Positions 8,517-16,038 of a DNA stretch of 64,000 nt are shown here, piece by piece. Under the pieces are notes generated by a model. It saw only the letters and a list, made by a program, of their open reading frames with translations. It was not told the DNA's origin and did not search any database. The stretch spans positions 1-64,000 of the forward strand of contig NZ_SNYO01000011.1 in assembly GCF_004363095.1 (NCBI RefSeq), read 5' to 3'. The first letter of the stretch is position 1, and each line of letters begins with the position of its first letter. The stretch comes from Actinomycetospora succinea. GTDB lineage: Bacteria > Actinomycetota > Actinomycetes > Mycobacteriales > Pseudonocardiaceae. The position numbers and the translations under genes were made by a program.

Positions 8517-9191
8517 GTGGGGGCGACGCCGGAATGGCTGATCAAGGTCGCGAAGGGCTCCGAGGAGCATCGTGACTGGTGCACGCGGGCTCTGACGACG
8601 TACTTCGACGAGCCGGCTCCCGGCAGACCGAACTTCTCCGGCGCCTCCTTCGACGTCCTCGGCGAAAACCCGCCTGACCGGATCGTCCCTGATGACCTCG
8701 TGGCGGTCTCGCTGCTCAGCGTCAGGGTCCCGAAGCATGCGGCGCTCCGGGTCCTCGGTCCCGACGCAGATCGGATCTCCGGCCTACTCGAAGGCATCCC
8801 GGCCGATCGAGATCTCCACGACGCCACCCCGGGTGCGATCGCGGACGGGGAATGTGCCGATCAGCTCTGGTGGGTTCTGGCCGAACGCCGTCCGGGCCGC
8901 CCGCGCGCCGACGTCGACGGCTTCGGCGACGTGACGATCTCGAAGATCCTCGCCCGCAAGCGGCCCCGCCTGCTGCCGGTGTGGGACAGCGTCGTCGGCA
9001 AGCAGCTCGGGTTGCGCCGTCCGCGCGATCACTGGACCTGCGTCCAAGAGCTCCTCCACCGCGACCCTGCCTACGTCGAGGTCCTGCGCGCCGCGCATCA
9101 AGCCGCCGGCCTGTCGGACCGCGTCAGCGTCCTGCGAACCCTGGACGTCCTCCTGTGGATGGACGGAACCGGTCACTGCCCCGCCCCGTGA
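8517..9191 (+). CDS. DUF6308-like protein of unknown function
   Basis: A soluble protein of 224 residues from the GTG at 8517 (VGATPEWLIKVAKG). The body has DRIVPDDLVAVSLLSVRVP, a helical middle, DVDGFGDVTISKILARKRPRLLPVWDSVV and a C-terminal YVEVLRAAHQ-type helix ending LRTLDVLLWM. This pattern, with ARKRPRLLPVWDSVV, resembles actinobacterial DUF6308-type proteins, which have no established function. The start is uncertain: no good ribosome binding site is visible at 8517, and the frame is open back to 8340. Nothing obvious links it to the polysaccharide genes beside it. Confidence 0.6.
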   Translation: MGATPEWLIKVAKGSEEHRDWCTRALTTYFDEPAPGRPNFSGASFDVLGENPPDRIVPDDLVAVSLLSVRVPKHAALRVLGPDADRISGLLEGIPADRDLHDATPGAIADGECADQLWWVLAERRPGRPRADVDGFGDVTISKILARKRPRLLPVWDSVVGKQLGLRRPRDHWTCVQELLHRDPAYVEVLRAAHQAAGLSDRVSVLRTLDVLLWMDGTGHCPAP

Positions 9192-9220
9192 CGCAGCTGC
9201 GAGGGTCGTCGGCTAACGCT

Positions 9221-9238
9221 GCTCAGCGTCGGCTGAGC
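9221..9238. terminator. hairpin between convergent genes
   Basis: GCTCAGC (9221-9227), loop GTCG, then GCTGAGC (9232-9238): a perfect 7-bp stem between the end of the DUF6308-like gene and the end of the deacetylase-synthase, overlapping the latter's stop codon. No U-tract follows on either strand, so it would be a weak or factor-dependent bidirectional terminator. Confidence 0.4.
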
Positions 9239-11445
9239 ACCACCAGCCGCGTCGAGGCCCGTGACGGCGGCGCCTCGGGCGCGTCGGGCGGCGTCGGGAA
9301 CACCGCCGGTTCCTGCAAGTGCACCTCCAGCCCACCCACGCGCCGCAGCTTCTGCCACCCCAGCCGGATGCCGCCGACCGCGGTGACCATCGAGCGGATC
9401 AGCACCGCGTACATGAGCTGCCGGTAGACGATCTGCTGCAGCGGCAGGAGCCACAGCACCCCGATCGGCTCGCGCTCCAGCCGGAACGCGATCACCGCGG
9501 CGACGAGCTGGACCGCCTGCACCGTCGACCACGCCACCAGCGTCGTCACGGGGTCGAGGAACAGCAGTCCGTAGACCAGGAAGATGTCGACCAGCGGCGC
9601 CAGCAACGGCAGCAGCACCTGGAACACCGCGAGGTGCGCCAGCCCCAGCCGCCCGAAGCGGCCCGACGCCCCCGACTCGAGCACCGCGCGGCGGTGCTTC
9701 CACATCGACTGCATCGTCCCGTAGCTCCAGCGGTACCGCTGGCGCCACAGCTGCGGCAGCGTCGCCGGCGCCTCGGTCCAGGCCCGCGCCGACTCCTCGT
9801 AGACCACGCGCCAGCCGCTGCGGCAGATCGCCATGGTGAGGTCGGTGTCCTCGGCCAGGGTGTCGTCGCTGACCCCGCCGACCGCGAGCAGCACCCGCCG
9901 CCGGAACGCCCCGATCGCGCCCGGGACCGTCGGCATGCAGCGCAGGACGTCGTACACGCGGCGGTCGACGTTGAAGCCCATGACGTACTCGATGTGCTGC
10001 CAGCGCGCGATCAGACCCCGCCGGCTCGCGACCTTGGCGTTGCCCGCGACGGCGCCCACCGACGGGTCCGCGAACGGCTGCACCAGCCGTCCGACGGTCG
10101 ACGGCTCGAACACCGTGTCCCCGTCGATCATGACGATGAGCTCGTGGCGGGCGTGCGCGATGCCGGTGTTCAGCGCCGCGGGCTTGCCGCCGTTGACCTG
10201 CCGCACCACTCGCACGCGCGGCAGCCGCAGCGCCTCGACGATGTCGGCGGTGCCGTCGGTGCTGCCGTCGTCGACGACGATCACCTCGACGGGGTGCTCG
10301 CTGGCCACCAGCGAGCGCACGGTGGCCGAGATGTTCTCCTTCTCGTTGTAGGCCGGGACGATCACCGAGACCGGCTCGGTCACCGGCGGGCCCCACGAGA
10401 ACCCGGGGCGGTGCCGCTGCCGGTGGTGCCGGACGGCGACGACGAGCATCAGCACCAGCCGCAGCACGACGAGCACGCCGACCACCAGCAGCAACCAGGT
10501 CAGGACGTCGACGACGACCCCGGCCACCGCGACCAGGCCGATCGCGACGCTGCCGGCGAGGTGGTCGGCCGCCGCGACCGGACGGTTGTCGGCGGGCAGC
10601 CCGACCGCGACCTCCGGGGTCGTGAACCGGTACCCCTGCGCCTGCAGCTCGGGGATCAGGCGGTCGAGCGCGGCAACGGTCTGGGACCGGTCGCCCCCGG
10701 CGTCGTGCAGCAGGACCACGCCGCCCGACCCGTTCGCCGGCTGGGCGTTGCGGACGATCGCGTCGACGCCCGGGCGCTCCCAGTCGCGGCTGTCGGTGTC
10801 GGAGAGGACGGTGACGTACCCGTCGCGGCCGGCGGTGGTGAACGAGCGCAGCGCGTCGCCGGTGACCGCGTCCGCGGTCGACGAGTACGGCGGGCGCAGC
10901 AGGTAGCTCGACTCCCCCAGCGCTCCCTCGATCACCAGCTGGGTCTCGGTGAGCTCTCGGTCGATGCGGTAGTCCGACGCCTGCGAGAGGTCGGGGTGGG
11001 TGAACGTGTGCAGCCCGACCTCCGAGCCCGCCGCGCGGATCTCGCGCAGCAGCTCGGGGTTGCGGGCGGCGTTCGACCCGACCACGAAGAACGTCGCGGG
11101 CACCTGGTGGCGGCGCAGCACCTCGAGGACCTGCGGGGTCCAGGTCGGGTCCGGACCGTCGTCGAAGGTCAGCGCGATCGTCTTCGCCGGCATCCGCGCG
11201 CTCGCCGGCGCGGCGCCGCGGGCGTCGATCACGGGACCGCCGTCGGTGATCGCCGGCGGCACCCCGTCGGTGGCGTCGGGCGAGGTGTCCTGCGCGACGG
11301 CGTCGACCCCGACCTGCGAGCGCGCGAGCCCGTCCACGACGAGCAGGCAGCTGAACATCGTCAGCGCGACCACGACGAACAGCACCCCGGCGCGCGGCAG
11401 CAGACGGCGCCGGCGCCTCGGGGTCCGGTGGCGGGGCGCGGTCAC
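9223..11445 (-). CDS. bifunctional NodB-type polysaccharide deacetylase / processive GT2 synthase
   Basis: A 740-residue membrane protein that should both polymerise and deacetylate an amino-sugar chain. After one transmembrane helix (about 20-38) comes an extracellular NodB domain (88-285) with TFDDGPD (93-99), HTFTH (146-150), RPPYSS (184-189), a DSRDW region (218-222) and LLHDAG (245-250), all five metal/catalytic motifs. Two helices (about 300-338) lead to a cytoplasmic GT2 domain with VDDGSTDG (391-398), DGD (441-443), AEDTD (531-535) and QRYRW (569-573), the D,D,D,QxxRW signature of chitin, hyaluronan and PNAG synthases. Four more helices close it. GTG 11445 overlaps the stop of the upstream His-rich gene (GTGA). 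The order resembles deacetylase-synthase fusions linked to streptomycete PNAG, but a GH46 chitosanase nearby argues for β-1,4 glucosamine. Confidence 0.9.
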   Translation of the reverse strand: MTAPRHRTPRRRRRLLPRAGVLFVVVALTMFSCLLVVDGLARSQVGVDAVAQDTSPDATDGVPPAITDGGPVIDARGAAPASARMPAKTIALTFDDGPDPTWTPQVLEVLRRHQVPATFFVVGSNAARNPELLREIRAAGSEVGLHTFTHPDLSQASDYRIDRELTETQLVIEGALGESSYLLRPPYSSTADAVTGDALRSFTTAGRDGYVTVLSDTDSRDWERPGVDAIVRNAQPANGSGGVVLLHDAGGDRSQTVAALDRLIPELQAQGYRFTTPEVAVGLPADNRPVAAADHLAGSVAIGLVAVAGVVVDVLTWLLLVVGVLVVLRLVLMLVVAVRHHRQRHRPGFSWGPPVTEPVSVIVPAYNEKENISATVRSLVASEHPVEVIVVDDGSTDGTADIVEALRLPRVRVVRQVNGGKPAALNTGIAHARHELIVMIDGDTVFEPSTVGRLVQPFADPSVGAVAGNAKVASRRGLIARWQHIEYVMGFNVDRRVYDVLRCMPTVPGAIGAFRRRVLLAVGGVSDDTLAEDTDLTMAICRSGWRVVYEESARAWTEAPATLPQLWRQRYRWSYGTMQSMWKHRRAVLESGASGRFGRLGLAHLAVFQVLLPLLAPLVDIFLVYGLLFLDPVTTLVAWSTVQAVQLVAAVIAFRLEREPIGVLWLLPLQQIVYRQLMYAVLIRSMVTAVGGIRLGWQKLRRVGGLEVHLQEPAVFPTPPDAPEAPPSRASTRLVVLSRR

Positions 11446-12053
11446 GCCTGGCTCACCGTGTTCAGGACGTCGGCGGTCGCCGCGTCGGTGGTCGTGTGCC
11501 CGTGCGCGTGGCTCGACGCCCCGTGCGTGTGGTGGTGGTGCTTCGTCTCCTGGTGGTGGCGCTGCTGGTGGCGCGGGGTTTCGCGGGTGGTGACGGTCGT
11601 GGTCGTGGTGTGCGTGACGGCGGTGTGGACGATCGCCTTCGGCTCGCGGACCACCCGCAGCGGCACCAGCCGGGCCGGCTGCTTGCGGGGTGCGGCGACG
11701 TGGCGCTGGTGGGTGCGCTCGTGCCGGTCGGCGGTCCGCTCGTGGCGTGCCGACGAGGCGTGGTGCGTCGCCGCCGTGGCGACGGGCGACGCCGCGGGCA
11801 CGACCTCGGGCTCGTCGTCGTCGGCGTCGTCCCCCTCATCGTCCGGCGTCGCCGGGCTCGGCGTGAGCGTCGCGCCCACCGGCTGCAGCGACACCGTCTG
11901 CGTGCCCACCGTCAGCCCGAACGCAGCGAGGTAGGCCGCGGCGGCCGAGGCCCCGAGGTACCCCAGCACCGACACCCCGCGCCGCCGACGCCCGCTGGCG
12001 TCGACGAACACCGGCGTGTGGTCGCCCGGTTCCTGTGACTCCGTCGTGCTCAT
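11442..12053 (-). CDS. membrane protein with His-rich C-terminal tail
   Basis: A 203-residue protein with a hydrophilic start, one transmembrane helix (VLGYLGASAAAAYLAAFGLTV, about 30-52), an acidic Pro/Asp linker (DDEGDDADDDEPEVV), then a long Arg/Thr/His-rich tail. The last 60 residues carry dense His clusters such as HHQETKHHHHTHG and SSHAHGH. ATG 12053 is chosen because a G6 tract (12061-12066 on the complement) lies seven bases upstream. Its stop overlaps the start of the deacetylase-synthase by GTGA, so the two should be translated together. The tail would lie outside the membrane and could bind Zn or other divalent metal for the metal-dependent deacetylase; this is inference. No family recognised. 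Confidence 0.7.
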   Translation of the reverse strand: MSTTESQEPGDHTPVFVDASGRRRRGVSVLGYLGASAAAAYLAAFGLTVGTQTVSLQPVGATLTPSPATPDDEGDDADDDEPEVVPAASPVATAATHHASSARHERTADRHERTHQRHVAAPRKQPARLVPLRVVREPKAIVHTAVTHTTTTTVTTRETPRHQQRHHQETKHHHHTHGASSHAHGHTTTDAATADVLNTVSQA

Positions 12054-12315
12054 GGCCTGACCCCCCGGTCTCGCCGATCTGTCCCTCACCGGGGGTCCGA
12101 CGGATCCCCGTTGACTACAGATCGTTGTTCCGGTGCGTGATTGCTACAGCGATCGATTCACCCGTCCGCGTGAACCTGCTCCAACGGAGGACGGCACCCG
12201 CGGCAGGTTTCGACGCCTCGTAACAGCTCCGTCCGAGCGAGCGACACGCTCCGTGACGCCGCCCGATCGGCGGCGCGTCGCAGCCTCCGTCCACACCCCG
12301 AGCCCGAGGTGACCC

Positions 12316-12696
12316 ATGACCGTCGACGTCCAGGACCGCCCCGCTACCCGCCTCGCCGCCGTCTCCGCACGGCGCCGGCGGCTCGAGGAGCAGGTCGCCA
12401 CCCTGCGCTCCTTCGAGGGACGGCTCACCGACGAGGTCCGGGCCGCCCGCAAAGCCGCCGGCCGCGCCGACCGGGTGCGCGAGCTCCTCTCCCGCCTCGT
12501 CGGCGTCCGGGCTCGGCTCCAGGAGACCGAGGTCGCAGTCGCGGTCGCCACGACCGACGAGGACGGCCTGCGCGACGACGCCCACGCCGACGCGGCCGCG
12601 CTCGACGAGGCGCGCCGCGAGGCCGAGGAGCGCGAGGCGTTCCACCGCGCCTGCCTCGAGGCGCCGATGGTCCGGCTGGCCCGTCCGGAGGTCTGA
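12316..12696 (+). CDS. small coiled-coil protein
   Basis: A 126-residue, highly charged, almost entirely helical protein: ARRRRLEEQVATLRSFEGRL, RELLSRLVGVRARLQETEVA and LDEARREAEEREAFHR have heptad-like spacing. No signal peptide or membrane segment. ATG 12316 follows GAGGTGA by four bases. It opens a plus-strand group with the WXG100-like genes at 12757 and 13070, so it may be a scaffold or chaperone for them, which is inference from position. No family recognised. Confidence 0.6.
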   Translation: MTVDVQDRPATRLAAVSARRRRLEEQVATLRSFEGRLTDEVRAARKAAGRADRVRELLSRLVGVRARLQETEVAVAVATTDEDGLRDDAHADAAALDEARREAEEREAFHRACLEAPMVRLARPEV

Positions 12697-12756
12697 GCCG
12701 GCCGGAAATGTTCATTCGGCCCCGCCGGGGACCGTCGTCGTGCGACCGTGCCCTAC

Positions 12757-13080
12757 ATGAGCGCACCGGGGGCGGGCCAGGGGTTCGAGGTCAACCTGGC
12801 CGATCTCGAGCGCTGCGCGAACCAGTCGGTACAGCAGATGATCGCGGCGCTCGACCAGGTGCTGGCGGCGTGGCCGTCGGACCCGGTCCCGATGATCGAG
12901 GCGCCCGGCACGGCGGCGGGGAGCGATCTCGTGATCGCGGTGCAGGGTCTCAACGGTCGGCTGCTCGAACGCCAGCGGCACGGTCGGGAGGCCACCGCCG
13001 CCACCCGGCAGGCGCTGCTCGACATCCACGACGTCTACCGCCGCGCCGACCAGCAGACCGGCGCCTCCTATGGCGGGTGA
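12757..13080 (+). CDS. small WXG100-like / ESX-associated helical protein
   Basis: A 107-residue helical protein without signal peptide. It begins GFEVNLADLERCANQSVQQM, like the first helix of WXG100-type proteins, and continues with a second long helix (GLNGRLLERQRHGREA, TRQALLDIHDVYRRADQQ). The central turn has a Trp (AAWPSDP) but no true W-x-G. The stop overlaps the following gene by 11 bases, so the two are a unit. Start uncertain between ATG 12757 and GTG 12748. A partner of the 329-residue protein next to it in type VII secretion is plausible, not shown. Confidence 0.6.
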   Translation: MSAPGAGQGFEVNLADLERCANQSVQQMIAALDQVLAAWPSDPVPMIEAPGTAAGSDLVIAVQGLNGRLLERQRHGREATAATRQALLDIHDVYRRADQQTGASYGG

Positions 13081-14059
13081 CGTCCCGGGCGACGCCGAGG
13101 TCATCGGCGCCGTCCACGCGTTCGCCGACGCCTACGCGTTCGTGCTCCAGCGCGTCTACCTGCCGCCCTTCGCCAGTCCGATCGACCTCGTGCGGGGCTT
13201 CTCGATGCCCGCCGTCGAGGACGTCCGCCGCGAGATGCTCGACGCCCTCCGAACGGTCATCGAGCTCCGCCCGGAGGGCTTCCACCAGGTCGCCACCGGG
13301 ATCGTCGACGCCCTCGAGTTCCTCGACGAGGGCTCCCCGCGGTCCGGGCGCTTCTCCGAGAACCAGGCCGCGGCGATCCGGCAGCTGGGCTCGTGGCAGG
13401 GCGCGGGCGCCGACGCGTTCCGCACGCAGTTCGACCGCGTCCGGCACTTCGCCGCCGAGCAGGCCGAGGCCATGACCGACCTGGGCGGCTACCTGCTCAC
13501 CGCCTACAAGGTCGCCGGCCTGGCCCGCCGCGACACCGTCGCGCTCCTGCGCGCCGGCACCGCGGCCTGCCACGCCCTGGTCGAAGCCGACGACACCGCC
13601 CAGATGCGCGCCGACATCGCCCTGTCGACCGGCGTCGCGCAGTCGGCGATGACGGCCCTCGCCTCCACCAGCGCGCTCGGTGCCGCCCTGGGCGTGGGGA
13701 TCATCGCCATCGGCACCACCGCCTCGCTCGCCACCCTCGACCTCACCGCCACCTTCCCCGACACCGTGGTCGACCGTGTGAGGCAGGAGCACGCCGGCCT
13801 GGTCGGGCGGATGAACGCTGAGTTCGACGAGGTCGTGCAGCGCAGTCGCCGGACCTTCACCAAGTACGCGGAGATCAACACGTTGCTCCTGCACGAACCG
13901 CTGCCACCGTCCACCGACGTCGACGGCCCGTCCTTCCGCTACGACGACTTCGCCTCGCCCTCGCGCACCGCGTCGGACTTCGCGCCCGATGTCGCGGAGG
14001 CCGCGAGAGAACCGGCCGACCAGCCCGGGGTGAGCCGCATCCGCAGCGCTCTCGGCTGA
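13070..14059 (+). CDS. WXG100-containing, possibly type VII secreted protein
   Basis: A 329-residue helical protein without signal peptide. Residues 85-150 contain NQAAAIRQLGSWQGAGADAF followed by RTQFDRVRHF, a W-x-G helix-turn-helix typical of WXG100/ESX substrates. A hydrophobic stretch (ALGAALGVGIIAIGTTASLA, about 205-225) resembles the membrane or oligomerisation segment seen in PPE- and EspB-like proteins. A second helical part and an acidic Pro/Ser-rich tail follow. The start overlaps the stop of the 107-residue partner. No toxin domain is recognised at the C-terminus. A DUF3558-like lipoprotein faces it. I infer a secreted or surface protein; the secretion machinery itself is not in the window. 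Confidence 0.65.
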   Translation: MAGDVPGDAEVIGAVHAFADAYAFVLQRVYLPPFASPIDLVRGFSMPAVEDVRREMLDALRTVIELRPEGFHQVATGIVDALEFLDEGSPRSGRFSENQAAAIRQLGSWQGAGADAFRTQFDRVRHFAAEQAEAMTDLGGYLLTAYKVAGLARRDTVALLRAGTAACHALVEADDTAQMRADIALSTGVAQSAMTALASTSALGAALGVGIIAIGTTASLATLDLTATFPDTVVDRVRQEHAGLVGRMNAEFDEVVQRSRRTFTKYAEINTLLLHEPLPPSTDVDGPSFRYDDFASPSRTASDFAPDVAEAAREPADQPGVSRIRSALG

Positions 14060-14062
14060 GAC

Positions 14063-14671
14063 CTAACCGCTGCGCGGCACGAAGGCGAGCAAGGAGCCGG
14101 CGATCCGCAACACGACGTCACACGGCGAACCGGCCTCGGGAGGGGCCGGGTCGTACCGGACGAGATCGACCAGCAGCCCCTGGTCCGGGGCGGTGCGGAC
14201 GTAGACGGAGCAGTCGTCGCCCGAGCTCCGCACCCCGGCCGGGAGCCCAACCACCGGCGGAGCGGCCGTCAGCCCGGTGCGCCTCGCCTCCTCCTCGGCC
14301 ACGACGTCCCGCTCGTACGGGGCGATGGTGACGTCGTCCTCGGCAGCTGCCGGGTCGACGCGCGCGATCTGGACCTTGCAATGCGCGACGTCGCCGGGGG
14401 ACGCGGGGTCTGGCGGCGCCGGCCGAATTTCCCGCAGGCTGAAGTCGTCGACGACCGCCGGGGGGAGGAGGTTGCAGGGGAACGTCAGGAACGGCCGCAC
14501 GTCCCGCTGCTCGGACGGTGCCGGCTGCCCGACGACGGTCGGACGGGTGGGCTGCGACGCAGGCGGATCGATCGGCGCGCACGACGCAGCAGCCAACACC
14601 CCGAGCATCGCGATCTGTCGGCTCCACGCGCGCCGAGACTGCCCGACGATCACATGAGCACGATCCCACAT
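14063..14671 (-). CDS. DUF3558-like lipoprotein
   Basis: A 202-residue secreted lipoprotein. The signal peptide ends at a lipobox (MLGVLAAASC, Cys about residue 31), after a basic N-region (VGQSRRAWSRQ). The mature domain has LTFPCNLLPPAVVDDFSL near its start and further Cys in DVAHCKVQI, GDDCSVYVRT and SPCDVVLRI, matching the disulfide-bonded DUF3558-like lipoproteins common in mycobacteria and Pseudonocardiales. The family has no assigned reaction. It ends three bases from the convergent WXG100-like gene. Start 14671 is chosen for the basic N-region; ATG at MLGVLAAAS is an alternative. Confidence 0.65.
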   Translation of the reverse strand: MWDRAHVIVGQSRRAWSRQIAMLGVLAAASCAPIDPPASQPTRPTVVGQPAPSEQRDVRPFLTFPCNLLPPAVVDDFSLREIRPAPPDPASPGDVAHCKVQIARVDPAAAEDDVTIAPYERDVVAEEEARRTGLTAAPPVVGLPAGVRSSGDDCSVYVRTAPDQGLLVDLVRYDPAPPEAGSPCDVVLRIAGSLLAFVPRSG

Positions 14672-15024
14672 CTACCTGGCCTGGCGGACGCAAGACGAAG
14701 TAGGCCTCTACGTCCGCAGCATCGTTGGGACGCCGAGTTCCGAAAGATCTCTTTGTTAGTTCATTCGGACTAGTCTATAGGATCTTCAGAGGCACGGAGC
14801 GTGATAAGTAGTTCTGCAACTGGCTATCTCATGCGCTTGGTGGCCCATTGAAAAGCGCGGTACGGCCATTCGTGTCTGCGTGCTCGTGTGGCAACCGACG
14901 AATGAAGATCTGCTTCTGACCACGGTGAGTTGGTTCACAGCTCAAGCTCACCCATTTAGCCTAGCAACTTCCGGGATACGCGGTAACGCTTCGCTCCCTC
15001 CGACCGACGGACAGCCCGAAGGTC
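14672..15024. promoter_or_regulatory. AT-richer divergent intergenic region before the GT26 gene
   Basis: About 350 bases with no gene. Composition changes here from very GC-rich to visibly AT-richer, marking the left edge of cluster I. It holds the promoter at 14753-14781 and, nearer the gene, an inverted repeat GGTGAG (14924-14929) / CTCACC (14947-14952) with a 17-base loop. The leader from the predicted promoter to the GT26 start would be about 235 bases. Confidence 0.4.
14753..14781 (+). promoter_or_regulatory. predicted sigma-70-type promoter for the GT26 gene
   Basis: TTGTTA (14753-14758), exactly 17 bases, then TATAGG (14776-14781). This is the best -35/-10 pair I found in the window and points toward the GT26 gene at 15025. 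It is a visual match only. Confidence 0.45.
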
Positions 15025-15972
15025 TTGATGGTTCTGCGACTAGCTACGACTTCCCCCGGGAGACTTGCCGTGACGTCAGCGATGGAGAACCCCCGCCTTT
15101 CTCAGCCGGCGAAGGAATCCGTCTTCTGGTCGTCCGCCCGCGACGAGAAGAGCGTCGACTTAGAGCGTCCGACCGACTCTGACGTTTCCACCGAGGCGCT
15201 TGTAGCTGGAGGGATTCGCCTCACCCCCATGACGGCCGGGCAGATCGTCAACGAGATCGTCCTTCGCGCCATGACGGGGAACCGTTTACTGCTCGCCAAC
15301 CACAACCTCCACAGCCTCTACCTCTGGCAGCGCAACGCCGACGTGAGGAAGTTCTACGAACTTGCCGAGTCGGTCGTCATTGATGGAGCGCCGATCCTCT
15401 GGTTGGCGCAGAACCGGCGAGACAACCTCGGAAGCCAGCACCGTGTCGGGAGCACCGACTGGCTGGTCCGACTTCTCCCGGTCGCTGAGGAGGCCGGCCT
15501 GAAGATCGCATTCCTTGGAGGCGCTCCGGGCGTCGGTGAGCGGGCGGCGATCGAGATCATGGCGCGTCATCCGCGTCTTGAGATCAGCGTACGGGATGGG
15601 TACTTCGATACCGCTAGCGGATCGGTCGAGAATGAGGCCGTTCTTTCGTGGCTCGACGAGGTCAAGCCGGATATTCTCCTCGTCGGCATGGGCATGCCGC
15701 TTCAGGAGGCGTGGATTGCCCAGAACTACTCCCGGCTCTCTGCGACGGTGGTCTGCACCGTCGGCGGCTGCATGGACTACGTGGCCGGTAAGCAGGAGCT
15801 CGCCCCGCGGTGGATGGGGAGGCTCGGGGTCGAATGGGCGTTCCGACTGACTTGCGACCCTGCACGCCTGTGGCGCCGGTACATGCTAGAGCCACCGGTC
15901 GTCGCCGCCGCCCTCGCGCGACGTCGCGCTCGGCGGACGCGGGCTTCTTGGTCGACTGCAATCGCTGGCTGA
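15025..15972 (+). CDS. WecG/TagA/CpsF-family glycosyltransferase (GT26)
   Basis: A 315-residue cytoplasmic or membrane-associated transferase that adds a second sugar, typically N-acetylmannosamine(uronate), to an undecaprenyl-linked sugar. Family signatures: NRLLLANHNLHSLYLWQRN, FYELAESVVIDGAPILWLA (the conserved D-G in the acceptor site), IAFLGGAPGVGERAA, KPDILLVGMGMPLQEAW and CTVGGCMDYVAGKQELAP, ending with the RLGVEWAFRL region. Usual family length is about 240-260, so about 65 N-terminal residues are extra. ATG 15025 has AAGG upstream; ATG 15082 is an alternative. It converges on the decayed methyltransferase and lies beside cluster I, whose initiating transferase would supply its acceptor. 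Confidence 0.9.
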   Translation: MMVLRLATTSPGRLAVTSAMENPRLSQPAKESVFWSSARDEKSVDLERPTDSDVSTEALVAGGIRLTPMTAGQIVNEIVLRAMTGNRLLLANHNLHSLYLWQRNADVRKFYELAESVVIDGAPILWLAQNRRDNLGSQHRVGSTDWLVRLLPVAEEAGLKIAFLGGAPGVGERAAIEIMARHPRLEISVRDGYFDTASGSVENEAVLSWLDEVKPDILLVGMGMPLQEAWIAQNYSRLSATVVCTVGGCMDYVAGKQELAPRWMGRLGVEWAFRLTCDPARLWRRYMLEPPVVAAALARRRARRTRASWSTAIAG

Positions 15973-16038
15973 GTCACTGATCTGTCGGTCAACGATTCGT
16001 CGTCGCGCCGAGTATGATCAAGAATCTCGCGCGGCAGG

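Noticed and set aside
9223-11445. Cellulose synthase assignment for the GT2 domain
   Set aside because: The fused NodB deacetylase and the neighbouring chitosanase argue for an amino-sugar polymer, and there is no PilZ domain or GlxA/CslZ-type partner gene.
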